Assembly (NCBI GenBank): GCA_007115705.1
Contig: QXEO01000553.1
Location: 13,748,568 to 13,812,567 of the forward strand
Reading direction: 5' to 3'
DNA: 64,000 nt
Origin: Dactylis glomerata
Lineage: Eukaryota; Streptophyta; Magnoliopsida; Poales; Poaceae
Both the position numbers and the translations under genes were made by a program. The notes below the pieces were generated by a model. It saw only the letters and a program-made list of their open reading frames with translations. It was not told where the DNA came from and searched no databases. Below, one piece after another: positions 21,107 through 32,649 of the stretch (position 1 is the stretch's first letter; the number at the start of each line of letters is the position of its first letter).

Positions 21107-22354
21107 TGGGCCGGTTCCATTGGCCTAGTAGGCTGGCCCAAATCTCAGTCGGTCCAGCCATACCGGTCACTATCCCGAGCCCGACTACCCCTCTCCCTCT
21201 CGGTCGCACTCTCCCTCTCGGTCGCACTCTCCCTCGCTGCACTGACATGACGCTCATTCCCCTTGCACTCACGCACGCACACTGATGATGTGCTGCCTCC
21301 AACCATCGCTCTGGCCGTCGCTGGCCATATTCACCGCCGCCTCTCACCGACGCTGCTCTGCCATCTCCTCCTCTACGCCTTGGCACCTCTCTATGCCCGC
21401 GCACGTTCTTGTGAAACCCTAACTCTAATTAGAATATGGTTGCCAGTGTCGCTCCCAGACTCCCGCACCCCCAGCTTCTCCTACTACGCCACCACGGTGC
21501 CCCCTTCCTGCAAGCTCGAGCCCTAGCTCGGCCCTTCTGTGTTGCCGCTGCCCCCATGGGTTGGCCATAGCTTTCTGCACATGTGTGCAGTGGTAGGCTC
21601 GGTTGAGTCCCCCTCTTCATCTACCTCAACTACTACCTTGGCCACGCTACAATGGTATGGTCTCCTCGCCTTCTCTCTTGTACAGGGATGCTTAGATAGT
21701 TTTGCTATGGTGATTCTAGTTTTAGGGCTATGCTATTTGGGTTGTGGTGATGATCTATTGTAGGTTATAATGTTCTATTAACAATAAGATGGTAATTAGC
21801 AGTTGTACTTTGGATAAGATCTAGTTTCTATTAACCATATCATATCACGCATTATTTACATTTGATGTTATTGTGTGATTCTTATTTGTGCTAGTATTTT
21901 GATACACGACGGTAGCATAGAATAAGACAATTCCTAATCAAATACCAAAGAAAATGTGTTCTCCCTTATGTGTGCAATCACCAAGAAAGATCTTTGTTAT
22001 GAAGCTGGTCGTGACGATCGGGGGCTAGACATATCTAAGTTCACATGCGGTGTGGGTACAAGCCATGTATGTGCCACGCAATACACTAAGGTTAACTTGG
22101 CAAGCCTATCATGTATAGACTTGGCCTCAGAACACGGAGACCGAAAGGTCGAGCCTAGGTCGCAAGGTTGTGCGATTGACATAGTTTTGTCTAGCTACCT
22201 TTGATATTGCATCGCCGGCTGTGACGATCAGGGGCGGTGTAGTGGAGAAGGACTATGTAATCACTAGAACAGTTTTAGGGATATTGTTCTAAGTGGGAGT
22301 TCCACATAATTAAACTTGTTTAATAAAATGAACTCATATTGTGAACTTTAGTAT
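21107..22354. other. unassigned repeat-like DNA, probable copia 5' remnant
   Basis: No gene was recognised. The left part is pyrimidine-rich with a short tandem CTCTCCCTCTCGGTCGCA at about 21189-21224. The right part (about 21950-22354) runs, across the solo LTR, into a copia-type gag fragment at 23999. It may therefore be the leader of the same decayed element. Confidence 0.35.
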
Positions 22355-22359
22355 ATATA

Positions 22360-23993
22360 TGATACGTCTCCAACGTATCTATAATATTTGATGCTCCATG
22401 CTTGTTTTTACACCATTTGCCTAATGTTTCGTTACACTTCGTGGCACTTTTATGCATTTTCCGGAACTAACCTATTAACAAGTTGCCACAGTGCCAGTTC
22501 CCTGTTTTCTGCTGTTTTTGTGTTTCAGAAGTGATACACAGGAAATATTCTCGAAATTGGACGAAACAAGTTCCTGAAGTCTTATTTTACCCGGAAGCTT
22601 CCAGAGATCCGAAGGAGAGTAGGAGGGGGGCCACCAGGGGCCCACACACAAGGGTGGCGCGGCCAGCCCCTGGCCCGCACCACCATGGTGTGAGGCCACC
22701 TGGCCCCTCCTCTGACATCGCCCCTTCGCCTATAAAGACCCCCCGACGGAAAAAACCTAAGTACCCGATCACTTTTCCAGAACACATCGCGGTCCGCCGC
22801 CGCCGTCGACCCGAAGATCGGGAGGGTCTAGAAGCTCTTCCCGGCACCCTGCCGGAGAGGGGAATCGCCACCGGAGGTCTTCTTCATCGCCATGCCTACC
22901 TCCGGAGCGATGAGTGAGTAGTCTACCTAGGACCATGGGTCCATAGCAGTAGCTAGATGGTTGTCTCCTCCACCATGTGCTTCATGTTTAGATCTCATGA
23001 GCTGCCCTACATGATTGAGATCACCGTTATGTAATTCTACATGTTTGGTTTGTTGGGATCCGATGAATATTGGTGTTTATGATTAAGTTGCTGTACTGAA
23101 TATTATCTTTTGTTATCTCTATGTTGTTTATGATCTTGCATGCTCTCCGTTGTTAGTAGCTATCTTGGCCGAGTAGTTGCTAGTGACTCCAAGAGGGGGT
23201 ATTTATGCTCGATAGTGGGTTCATGCCTCTATTTAACCTGGGGGAGTGACAGAAACCTCTAAGGTTGTAGATGTGCTATTGCTACTAGGGAGAAAACAAC
23301 ATTCATATGCTCAAGGGCATATGCTTTGTTTACATTACACACTTTGCTTAATGCAATTATCTGTTGTTCGCAACTTAATACTTGTGGAGTTCTCGGATTG
23401 ATTCGCCACAAGTGGATCATTAGTCGTAGATGCAGTTGGATGGCGGTCTATGTATTTTGTTGTAATGCCCAGAGTAAATCTCATAGTGATCTTCTTGACA
23501 TATCACGTTTATCTTTATTCTATCAATTGCCCAACTGTAATTTGTTTACCCAGCATGTGTTATTTATCTTATGGAGAGACACCACTAGTGAACTGTGGAT
23601 CCCGGTCCTATTTCCATCATATTGATATCACCTGTTTACTTTACTCACACTGTTTACTTTACTCACATACTCTATTGTTTTCCACTCGATACGCTCATAA
23701 CCTTTGTTTCAAGCAAACCGGTGAGATTGACAACCTCATCGCAAGTTGGGAACGAAGTATTTGGTTGTGTTGCGTGCAGGTTCCGCGTTGCAGCTAGCAA
23801 GCAAAGCTTGGATGAGGCGCCATATATAAATTGTCCAAAGCTGTCGCAAGCTAGCAAACATCACCTTCAGTCGTTTGTCTCTCCTCTCCAAGAACAATAA
23901 ACCTTGGTTTCTTAACTGAGGGAAAACTAGCTGCTATACTCATCACACCTTCCTCTTGGGGTTCCCAATGGGCTGGTCATTCACCACGCATCA
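22360..23993 (+). repeat. solo LTR of the TGATACGTCTCC family
   Basis: The 1634-bp LTR starts TGATACGTCTCC and ends CACCACGCATCA. It is flanked by the duplication ATATA (22355-22359 and 23994-23998). It aligns with the LTRs at 1914 and 17364 along most of its length, with TATAAA at 22731-22736. Its last 30 or so bases differ, so it is a related subfamily. A single LTR with intact duplications indicates recombination between the two LTRs of a former full element. Confidence 0.88.
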
Positions 23994-23998
23994 ATATA

Positions 23999-24640
23999 CC
24001 TTTGCAAAATTGTGTAGAAAAATGCATCACCTCGAAGTTGGCTATTTCTTGTTGGGAGATAATCTTAAAATTGATGGATCAAACTTTCCTAGATGGTACC
24101 AACGTTTGAGGAATGTCCTCCTGCACAATGATCTGCTCTATATGATAAAAGAACCACTAGATGAGGCACCTATCCCTAATGCGTCTGCACAGGATCGCGA
24201 TGAGTATCATGAGGCTCGAGACATAGCCATTGAAGTACAGACTTTGATGTTGAGTTCCATGGAACCTTGTCTCAAGGCATATTACCAGCATCATGATGCG
24301 TACTCGATGAGTAATGCGCTTAAGAAAGTATGATTGCTTGAACGAGTTTTTCACCACCAAAATGGAGGAAAACACGTGCATTAAAAGTCACCTGTCCAAC
24401 ATGCATAGGATCTATAGGCGCCTGGTCAGCGAATTCGAATATGAGATGACTAATGATATTGGAAAGGATGTGGTTCTACAGTCACTCCCTCCGAGCTACA
24501 ATGCATTGGTTGAAGGTTATGTGATGGTCGGATTCAATGATAACTTTCATCAGTGCCTTACGCAACTCAAGTCTCTAAAAGTAGAGCCAGTTGCTGGAGA
24601 GATTGTCGATCTAGTAGGGATATGTAATATACGATGTTAT
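23999..24640 (+). pseudogene. Ty1/copia gag fragment, frameshifted
   Basis: The first frame (to about 24330) has the copia gag N-terminal pattern GSNFPRWYQRLRNVL, DLLYMIKEPL and MLSSMEPCL. The second frame (from about 24329) continues with the typical VVLQSLPPSYNALV block. A frameshift and stop near 24310-24333 break it. No zinc knuckle, protease or pol follows. The solo LTR at 22360-23993 landed in or just before its start. Confidence 0.75.
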
Positions 24641-24756
24641 AAATGTTTCATAAACACTTATGCAGCTTTTAGTATATGATACTAATTCTTGTTTTGTGAA
24701 AACAGGACCTGCGGAATAAAGTGTTCATGGAGGAGATGGCCATGACGCCCCGAGGA

Positions 24757-25500
24757 TGACATGCTTGATGTTTACCGGCGCTGATCTAAGCGGTGGTTGA
24801 CGAGGTTCTAACTCGGCAATGCCCATGTTTAGGGCTTTCGATTCATGAGAGAAGGGCATGGGCGCTGGTGGATTCGACGGCTTCAGACGGGAACAGGACG
24901 CACACGAGAGTTTACCCAGGTTCGGCCCCCCGGAGGGTAAAGACCTACATCCTGCTTGTCTGATCTTGTATTGCTTGTATACTTGGAGCCATTACAATGG
25001 TGCGCATGTGAGATCTGGCAGAGATGGAAGAAGATGTGTGTGCTAGCATATGTACGTGGGGGAAAGTGGATCTATGCGAGATCAGAGATAGCGTATCCCT
25101 TTCTTGACCGCCCCTCCTCGCCCTTATATGGGTGCAAGGTCTCGGGATCCGGTCCAAGTCGGTTACAGGTGTATGCGAACCCTAATTAGTCTTGGGCTTC
25201 TTGGGCTTCAAGTGTCCATCTTGTTCTTGGGCTGCAGCAGGTAGGCCAAAGGTGAGGACCTGAGGGGTCATTCCCTCGTCAGTAGCCCCTGAGTTTCTAG
25301 TCGAGTCATAGAATCGGGTAGAGACTCAAATCTTGCCTTGAAGTCGTAGTCTTGCATGTCGTGTGTTAGAGCACCAAACGAAGTTGACATGGTGGCGAAG
25401 TCATTGCGGCGGTGCAGTTGCATGATGGCTAAATCTCTGTGATGATGGAGTCGAATGCTTGTTGTTTCGTAGATCGTTAGGGGCAATGTTGTTGTCGAGC
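24757..25500 (-). repeat. gypsy LTR fragment, Tat-like
   Basis: It has features seen in Tat-type LTRs here: an ACCCAGGTTCGG block near 24918, a TTATATGG TATA-like site near 25121, and CAGTAGCCCCTGAG near 25279. The last resembles the AGTAGCCCCCGAGGCT junction of Tat-2. The limits are uncertain and no partner LTR was found. Orientation is inferred from that junction. Confidence 0.5.
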
Positions 25501-25560
25501 GCCCGAGTGTTTGGTCGTTGTAGGTGAAGAGGTTGGTGTTGCTGGCGTGTGGCTGATAGG

Positions 25561-25680
25561 AATCGAATACCGCGGACTAGAGTCGACGCGACATAAAGTC
25601 ATTGGCGCCAAGCCAAAAGGTGTCGAATACCGTGGACCGAAGTCGATTCGACATAAAGTCATCGGCATCGAGCCAGAAGG
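25561..25680. repeat. two-copy 60-bp tandem repeat
   Basis: 25561-25620 and 25621-25680 align directly with an exact 60-bp period. Both units carry TCGAATACCG, GACATAAAGTCAT and AGCCA(A/G)AAGG. It lies in the presumed internal part next to the LTR fragment. Confidence 0.8.
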
Positions 25681-26400
25681 TGGCCGTCATCTTCCCGAGA
25701 TCCGGCTGCCGCCGAATCTTGCGAGATGCAAGAACATGGAGGAGGAGGTGGGGCGGGAAGACGGGCCTCAAGGAAGAGGCGGCTCCCGGTGCTCGGCCAT
25801 CCCGGCTCGCGGTGGTCTTCATCTTCCTGAGATACAGACACGAGGAGTGGCCTCGGGGGGAGGAGGTGTGGCAACAAGGAGGGCCTCGGGGAAGAGGAGG
25901 CATGCCAGAGCGGCCAGGAGGCCTGGCCGGCGACGTCCTACTGGGGGCGTGGCAGGGCGGTGGTGGTAGGTGGTTACGGTTTTTTATAGATATATCTCTT
26001 TTTTAATTTGGGCTGATATATGGGGCCCATGTACACTTAGCAAATAATCTCTAGTTTTTGCCACCTCGGCGCTGACAAATTGGGCCCACCTATCAGTTCT
26101 GCTGTCAATTGGATGCAAATCGGTGATTTGCCTGAATTGCGAAAAAAATAGGTGAAAGTGATAGATTTTGGTTCCAAAAATACAAAGTGGTACCAAGCAA
26201 TTCATTTGACTTTAAATATAGTAGTTTTATGCTAACTGCTCAGTCCTATGATGGTAAGCCCACGTCGCACCGATCCACTTAGCTCTATAATCCATTTCAG
26301 CCCAAACAAAACGTGGCCACAACGAAAACCGCCCCAAAAAGTCCATCTGAACCCGCACCATTGCCAACTTTACTCTGTTGTCAACAACGGGTGTCATCAT
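25681..26400. other. intergenic stretch, no feature recognised
   Basis: The first 290 bp are purine- and GC-rich with GGAGGAGG runs, and the rest is AT-rich. The open frames here lack domains or codon structure, and I see no gene. Confidence 0.35.
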
Positions 26401-26409
26401 TTATTGTTT

Positions 26410-26940
26410 TTTTAGGGAAAGATGTGCTTTATTGATCAAATAACTAAAGATTCATTACAAATCACCTCCCGAATAACATCCGGTGGAACACTACGCCACA
26501 CCGCACTAAGGGAAGTAGCACACGACCTAGCTAGAATATGAGCTGCAACTTTCTGGGAATGATAGATATGGCCAAACTCACAAGAGGAGAATGCCACAAC
26601 CATCCGTCTGATTTCTTTGATAACTGGACCACAAAAATACCACCGACAAGCAATCCGAGCCGACAACGATGTTGGTAAAGCCTTCGTCTTGGGCAAAAAC
26701 GAGCGCATGACGCATCGCTTGAGCTTCAGCAAGCTCAGGTACAATGACCTCCTCAAAAGTCTTTCTGCAAGCAGCTAGACATGAGCCATTATGGTCTCGG
26801 ATTACAATACCAGCGCCCATATGTCAGGATGACGCAAAGAGCGCCGCGTCAATGTTGATCAGCAATGACCCAGCCGGCGATGGAGACCATTTTGGAGTTC
26901 ATGAAGAGCTGAATTTGTTGTTTTCTAGTTACTGCAGGAC
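26410..26940 (-). pseudogene. LINE-type RNase H tail (RVT_3-like), frameshifted
   Basis: On the minus strand the order INIDAALF, GAGIVIRDHNGSCLAA, PELAEAQAMRHAL and IVVGSDCLSVV is the signature of the RNase H-like domain at the C-terminus of plant LINEs and related retro-genes. A frameshift near 26630 separates it from the C-terminal helix (VAHILAR-type segment HSQKVAAHILAR). An in-frame stop lies before GAGIVIRD (near 26820). The frame is followed by a short A-rich 3' end (CCCTAAAAAAAC), suggesting a 5'-truncated LINE insertion. Confidence 0.7.
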
Positions 26941-28934
26941 TACACTAGTTGATGAAAACGAACGTAGACCAGTGGTCTAAATACACCTTGATGCAAAGAT
27001 AAAACAAGATCTGAACAAAAATCAAGGCAAAAAACGAAAGCTAAACACAGTTCTAGAAAAAGAGAACACTCGTTGAACGATAAGAGTGAAAACTAGAATG
27101 TTCTTGGCAATGAAAAACAAAGTAAATCTCCTCCAAAAGAAATTTGTTGGGGTCCAACCATTTATTGCAGCAAACAAAACTAAAGAAAACTGAAAGCAAA
27201 AGAAAAGACGCTCCAAGAAAAACGCATAGAATATGAAGCAATAAAAATATAGTGTGTTGAAAGGTGACCTGATTTTTGCCGATGAAGAAGGGGTGCCTCG
27301 GGGGCATCCCCAAGCTTTGACGCTTGTACCTCTTGGATATTTCTTGGGGTGACATGGACATCCCCAAGCTTGATCTTTTGTCCATTCTTCATCTCATCTC
27401 ATCATTCTCCAATCCCTACACTTGAAAACTTCCTTCATACAAAACTTCACACAATTCTATTAGCAACGTTAGCATAAACATAATAGTGAATCAACCCTTT
27501 TTGGTTCAGTTTCAAACTCAAAATCACCACATATAAAGTATATACTACTGTGGAAACTTCCTCAAAAGTTCTGTGATCAAAAGAACTCAAAAAGAAAGCG
27601 ATCGAGAGGCAAACACAAATAGTGGCAGAAATCTGTTAAAACAGAACAGCTGACAAAGGTTGAATTTTTCGAGGACCTTCTGTTGCTCAAATCGAAAAGT
27701 GAAAAACTAATGAAAGTTTGGATATAACCTGGGGCATATGCACTAGAAATTTCAGATCAAAAAGATATTCTGATAATTTTCACGAATTTTTACGGTGTAG
27801 CGCAGAAATCTGTTTCAGGACAGCAACTTCCCCAAATCTTACCTCCCTCAAATTAGAGGTTCTTCTTGGCACAATAACGAAATAAAAATGATAAGGAGAG
27901 GCCATTACAGTAGTAATAACTTCCAAGACTCAAATAAAAGAAAAAGTACTGAAAATAAAATATTGGGTTATCTCCCAAGAATGCTTTTCTTTAACGCCTT
28001 TGAGCTAGGCGCAGAAAGTGCAAATCAAGTAATATCAAGTGATGAAGCATCAAGTTCATAATTTGTTCTAAGAATAGAGTCAAAAAGTAATTACTTCCTC
28101 CTTCTAGGGAAGTGTTCCATACCTTTCTTGAGTGGGAATTGATATTTGATGGTGCCTTCCTTCATATCAATGATGGCACCTACAGTTCGAAGAAAAGGTC
28201 TTCCCAAAATAATAGGACATGAAGCATTGCATTCAACATCCATAACAAGAAAATAAATGGGAACAAGGTTATTGTTAACCAAAATAAGAATATCATTAAT
28301 CCTTCCCAAAGGTTTCTTCTTAGCAACATCAGCAAGAGGAACATCAAAATAACACTTTTCAAGCGGTGGTAGACCAAGGATATCATAAATCTTTCTAGGC
28401 ATAACAGAAATACTAGCACCTAGATCACATAGAGCATGGCAATAAAAACCATTAACATGCATATCAATGATGGGTTCCCAACCATCTTCTAATTTCTTGG
28501 GAATAGAAGCTTTTTGTTTCAACTTTTCTTCCCTAATTTTCATGAGAGCATTTGTAATATGATTTGTAAAATCAACATTAATAGAACTAGCATTAGGACT
28601 CAAAGCAAGCTTTTGCAAGAACAAAATAACTTCAGATATATTGCAGCCATCAACATCAAAATCATCTATCTTTATATAATTAAAACAACTAACATTGTAC
28701 GGCTAAGATTTGCGGAAATTAACGTGTGGTTAAGATTGATCATAGAAGTCCACGGATTTTTGGGTCACGTTGATGTCTACAGCCGTATTGAAATTGGACT
28801 CTCTTTTCTTTACCTAGAGATTGAAAGAAGGAAAGATCCAGGAGAAGAACCGATCTAATCTCATGAATTCCTGCGGACGACAAGCCGTCAAATAGATTTT
28901 CCGCACGCGTTGACTCTGACGTTCGGCAGGCCTG

Positions 28935-29002
28935 CCTTGCTCCCTGTCCCTGGCGTCTCCGACGAGGACCTTGCTCCCTGTCCCTGGCGTCTCCGACGAT
29001 GG
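28935..29002. repeat. 34-bp tandem pair inside the Helitron
   Basis: CCTTGCTCCCTGTCCCTGGC and the following bases to GACGA occur at 28935 and again at 28969. Confidence 0.85.
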
Positions 29003-30600
29003 CGAAAGCTCCATCGGCTTCATCCCCGCGAAAGTGTCGCCCGCTAAGGCAGCTGCTTTCCTCGCTTATTCTGGGCCTCGCGGTGCTCGAGCACCCTAAT
29101 TGGCCAGTTCCCAATACCGTCAAATCAGACGTAGTCGATCGGCGAGCGTGATTCAGGACACTCAGAACGTACTACATCTTCCATGCTAGACGCATCACTG
29201 GCGGGAAGAAGTCCGCTGGTGGCCCAGAGTCGATCACATGCAGATGCAGATCGATGGTGCTGAGAGCTGACAGATATAAGTCCTAGCTTGAGTTCTTGAC
29301 GACCACCTTCTGCACACTGAAGGTTAGATCCTCAGCCTTTGCGTGTCAAGGTCACGCTAAATCAGCCTTTCATCTTACGTGAATTCTACTCATTAGTAGC
29401 TTTTCACACTATGCATCTGTATGTATGTGATCAGTATTAATTCAAATATTTTAGCTTCTCAATGAAGCCAACAGAAAAGATACCGAAGCATAGATTAGAT
29501 GATTTTTTCACTCGCTTGATGGGGTAACTAAAAAAATTGTACTGATCTTACTTAGTACAGCACACGTACGATATATTTGTATGGTTGAGATCTTAGGATT
29601 GTATGGATTCATGAAACAGTCATTGACAAGAAAGGTAACGATGAATTTGCTCTCATGGATGGCTACTCTGGTGCAGGAACGCCAAGAGCCGGAAAACTAT
29701 GGCGAGCAATAACGGCACCAACAAACAGGAAGCAAAGGATGGTTCACTGAGATACCAGGTGGCCAATAGCCTTGCTAAGGTCAGAGAAGACGTGCCAGGG
29801 GTCGATGCTAAGGGTTTGTTCTGGTCGACAATTTATTGGGTGCAGGGGTGAACACGAAGAGCCCCAAATTATGGCCACAATAACGGCGGATGCGATCACG
29901 ATGCGAAGGATTATTCAGTAAGATCCCATGCGGCCACTGTCATCTTTGAGATCAGAGAAAATGTTGGCGCATGTCCATGCTAGACACAAAGAATGAAACC
30001 TACATGTGCATCGCCGGCGTGCTGCAGACGAAGGAGATCAAGCCCAGCCAGCTGCAAGCACGCTTCTCCAGATGGTGCCAACTTTTAGGCCAGCCGGCTA
30101 GCAAGGCGACTTACTCCAATCATGACAGCTTTTTTATCCACTACTGATTTTACAAACACACGAAGACAAACGTCCAGTCGGCAGTTGGGTAACTAAAAAT
30201 TGTTGTATTAATTTGATTAGCTATTTTGGATGGCATAATGATTGGATGACCAAGGAACACGCTCAATCGCCCTACAATCTTTGGAAAAGTAGAGTCTAAT
30301 CTAATTCTAAAAACTAATATAATACAAATATATGAATTGTATGACTGAGAATAATTTACACCGTAGGGGAAGCCCTACGGTAAAGGTTTCAAAAAAAATA
30401 ACTGAGAATAATACGTTCGAAATGTCTTGAAAAACATATTCACAATATATAATTATTTCAGATTCTTACAGGCTTTCACAATGCATTTGGTTTATCAGAT
30501 TTTCTGTAATTATAAATGTTAATATAGTAACACATCAAAAACTCAAAACTAATAATTTATATGCAACAAATCATACAGTAGCAATACATAACAAAGCTAG

Positions 30601-30629
30601 CCGCGCAAATGCGCGGGTCACCCTGCTAG
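30601..30629 (+). other. Helitron 3' terminus: hairpin plus CTAG
   Basis: A stem of 7 bp (30601-30607 with 30610-30616) is followed by GTCACCCTG and CTAG. This is the canonical termination signal of rolling-circle Helitrons. Confidence 0.92.
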
Positions 30630-31380
30630 TTAAAAGAAATAGAGCTATCATCTCCCATACTCCGAATTTTTTTAGCACTTTTTGTAGAAAAAGTTTTTGC
30701 AGTTTTGGGCATTTTTGCATAAGGAGTAGGACTTTTCTCTACACCAATCAAAGTAAGAGGATTGCTAGCATTTGGAACAACATCATTAGAGGTAGTAATA
30801 GTACATACCTTCATCTTTCTAGCCATCTCATCTTCTCTTTCCCACCTGGCATGCAATTCTGCTAACATCCTAATATTTTCATCAATTCTAACTTGAATGG
30901 CATTAGTAGCAGCAAAAGTATTGCTTTCTTTCACATCATTAGGTAACACTTTTAGTTTCAGAAGTTGAACATCAAGAGCAAGGCTATCAACTTTAGAAGC
31001 AAGAATATCAATTTTACCCAACTTTTCCTCAACAGATTTGTTAAAAGCAGTTTGCTTAACGATGAAGTCCTTGAGCATGACTTCAAGCTCGGAGGGCGCG
31101 CCCCTAGTGTTGTTGAAGGAATTATCATAAGAGTTACCATAACCATTACCATTGGTAGAAGGATACGGCCTATAATTGTTGCTAGCAAAATTGTTCCTAT
31201 AAGCACTATTGTTAAAATTATTATTTCTAATGAATTTTACATCAACATGCTCTTCTTGAGCAAACAAAGAGGCCAAAGGAACATTATTAGGATCAACATG
31301 AGTTCTATCATTAGAAAGCATAAGCATAATAGCATCAATCTTATCACTTAAGGAAGAGGTTTCCTCAATAGATGACGAGG

Positions 31381-32280
31381 GTTAACTCGACAAATGTCCT
31401 AGATGAAGGACTTAGGATCGGGGAGATAGGGCGTTGGATGAACTCGAAGGTAAAGTCAGTCAAAAAAGGTGTCTATTGAAAGTAAACATAGGTGTAAACC
31501 TAGCTTGCTTTCAATCTGTCCCTTACCGTCCCCTCATGGCCCCTATATATAGGTGGCCAGGTCTCAGGGATCAAGAGGGATCCAATATAGATTACAATAT
31601 CGACATACGACATGAACTCGTATTTCGACTAGTATTACAATTGGGCCTAGCTCCAGAATTAAGATTCGGGTTGAATCTCAGATCTTCAAATCTTCGACTT
31701 GATCAACTTTTGACTTCTTCTTATCTTCAAATCTTCGACTTGGTCTTTCGACTCATCTCTTTGTTATGATATCTCGCAAGGGGTTTTGATGAACAAGCCT
31801 GACAACTCTGACGGATCAAGAGGCCAGTTAACTGCCTAAACAGATACTTGTCACCTACTTCAAATTCAATCCCCTTGGACTTGAATTCGGGAAACCGGTC
31901 AAACCCATTCTTTTGCCTCATTTAGGACTTACAAAAAATGAATCCCAGTGGTTCTCAGGGTACCCAGTGCGTCCACCAGGATTTTCTTTGCGTCGTAGAC
32001 ACGGATAAGTACCAGCAGAGCGCATCCATGTGCGTATACCAGGCCACACAGGACGGATCCCGGGGTCTTACCTTCGCGATATATTTCAACCACGGCATCC
32101 AAGTTTTGTCGCGATGACGCAACTCGAGAATCATATGTCACAGCCTTGTTTGACTGTTCTAATGTGCCAAATATTTGGGTTATTCCACCTTGGTTGATGA
32201 AACTCCCTCCCGATGGTGGTTTTCGAAATCTCCTTGCGTCTTTTCCTCCATTATTCATGATAAAGCATCGTCGGGTGCGC
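31381..32280 (-). repeat. 3' LTR region of Tat-2 (limits approximate)
   Basis: LTR-like content includes a CCCCTATATATAGG TATA-type site near 31538. The region ends close to CTCCCGATGGGAGTAGCCCCCGAG; a minus-strand purine tract (CTCGGGGGCTA) is expected at the 3' LTR junction. The CGTCGGGTGCGC/AGTAGCCCCCGAGGCT module is duplicated at about 32271 and 32404, so the true LTR end is uncertain. Confidence 0.55.
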
Positions 32281-32649
32281 ACCCAGCGCTCCCGATGGGA
32301 GTAGCCCCCGAGGCTATAGTCAAAAAAATCTTATTTTGAGTATAGGCTCAAAGACATTGTGCCTTCTTTCATGTCATTAAATCGTAACTTGACTCAATAA
32401 TATCGTCGGGTGCGCGCTTAGTGCTCCCGATGGTAGTAGCCCCCGAGGCTACAGTCGGATATTTTCGGGTATAGACTCAAAGAATGAGTTTTCCTCCACT
32501 GATCTCTTTGTTTATTTTCATTAATTTTTCGTCGACTTCCTTGGTCATCATCAATACGTAGATATATCACATCAGACCTTCTTCTGAATGTTCACCTTAC
32601 TAGTGTCCACTACTGTCATAGTCCTTACTTCCCATTACTTGAATGTTTG
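32281..32649. other. spacer between the Tat-2 LTR and the antisense promoter
   Basis: No gene is seen. It contains the second copy of the GTGCGC...TAGCCCCCGAGGCTACAGTC module (32404-32456). Confidence 0.45.

Larger units (their letters stand above)
28665..30629 (+). mobile_element. non-autonomous Helitron
   Basis: The element is 1965 bp, starting TCTATCTTTATATAATTAAA and ending CTAG at 30626-30629. A 7-bp GC hairpin (CCGCGCA/TGCGCGG, 30601-30616) stands 9 bases before the CTAG. It sits between A (28664) and T (30630), the Helitron target, and makes no duplication. Removing it joins the protease and gag parts in frame. No Rep/helicase frame is seen, so movement would need a partner element. 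It contains a 34-bp tandem pair near 28935 and two diverged segments about 170 bp apart near 29671 and 29840, perhaps captured DNA. Confidence 0.92.
26975..31380 (-). mobile_element. Athila-like element remnant, gag-protease plus 3' non-coding, no pol
   Basis: It reads on the minus strand. A gag C-terminal part with Asn-rich repeats (near 31200) and a protease are split by a Helitron at 28665-30629. Downstream non-coding sequence (28090 down to about 26975) matches 14430-15500 inverted. Reverse transcriptase and integrase are absent between the protease and the non-coding part. Both ends are truncated, and no LTR remains. The right end abuts the LTR of Tat-2 near 31381. Confidence 0.75.
28091..31380 (-). 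pseudogene. Athila gag C-terminus and aspartic protease, interrupted by a Helitron
   Basis: The gag part (31380 to 30630) carries an Asn/Tyr-rich segment (NNNFNNSAYRNNFASNNY), then a helical region. The protease part (28664 to 28091) has CDLGASISVMP with the catalytic Asp, and CPIILGRPFLRT. It ends KKGMEHFPRRRK. Across the Helitron the two parts read in the same frame, so the insertion is the main break. The N-terminal gag core is missing because Tat-2 begins there. Confidence 0.8.

Noticed and set aside
25511..25969. 152-codon plus-strand frame
   Set aside because: It spans the 60-bp tandem repeat and a purine-rich GGAGG stretch; composition-driven and Arg/Gly-rich with no domain.
28999..29151. 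50-codon plus-strand ORF in the Helitron (starts MAKAPSASS)
   Set aside because: Too short and without a recognised domain; a captured gene start is possible but unsupported.
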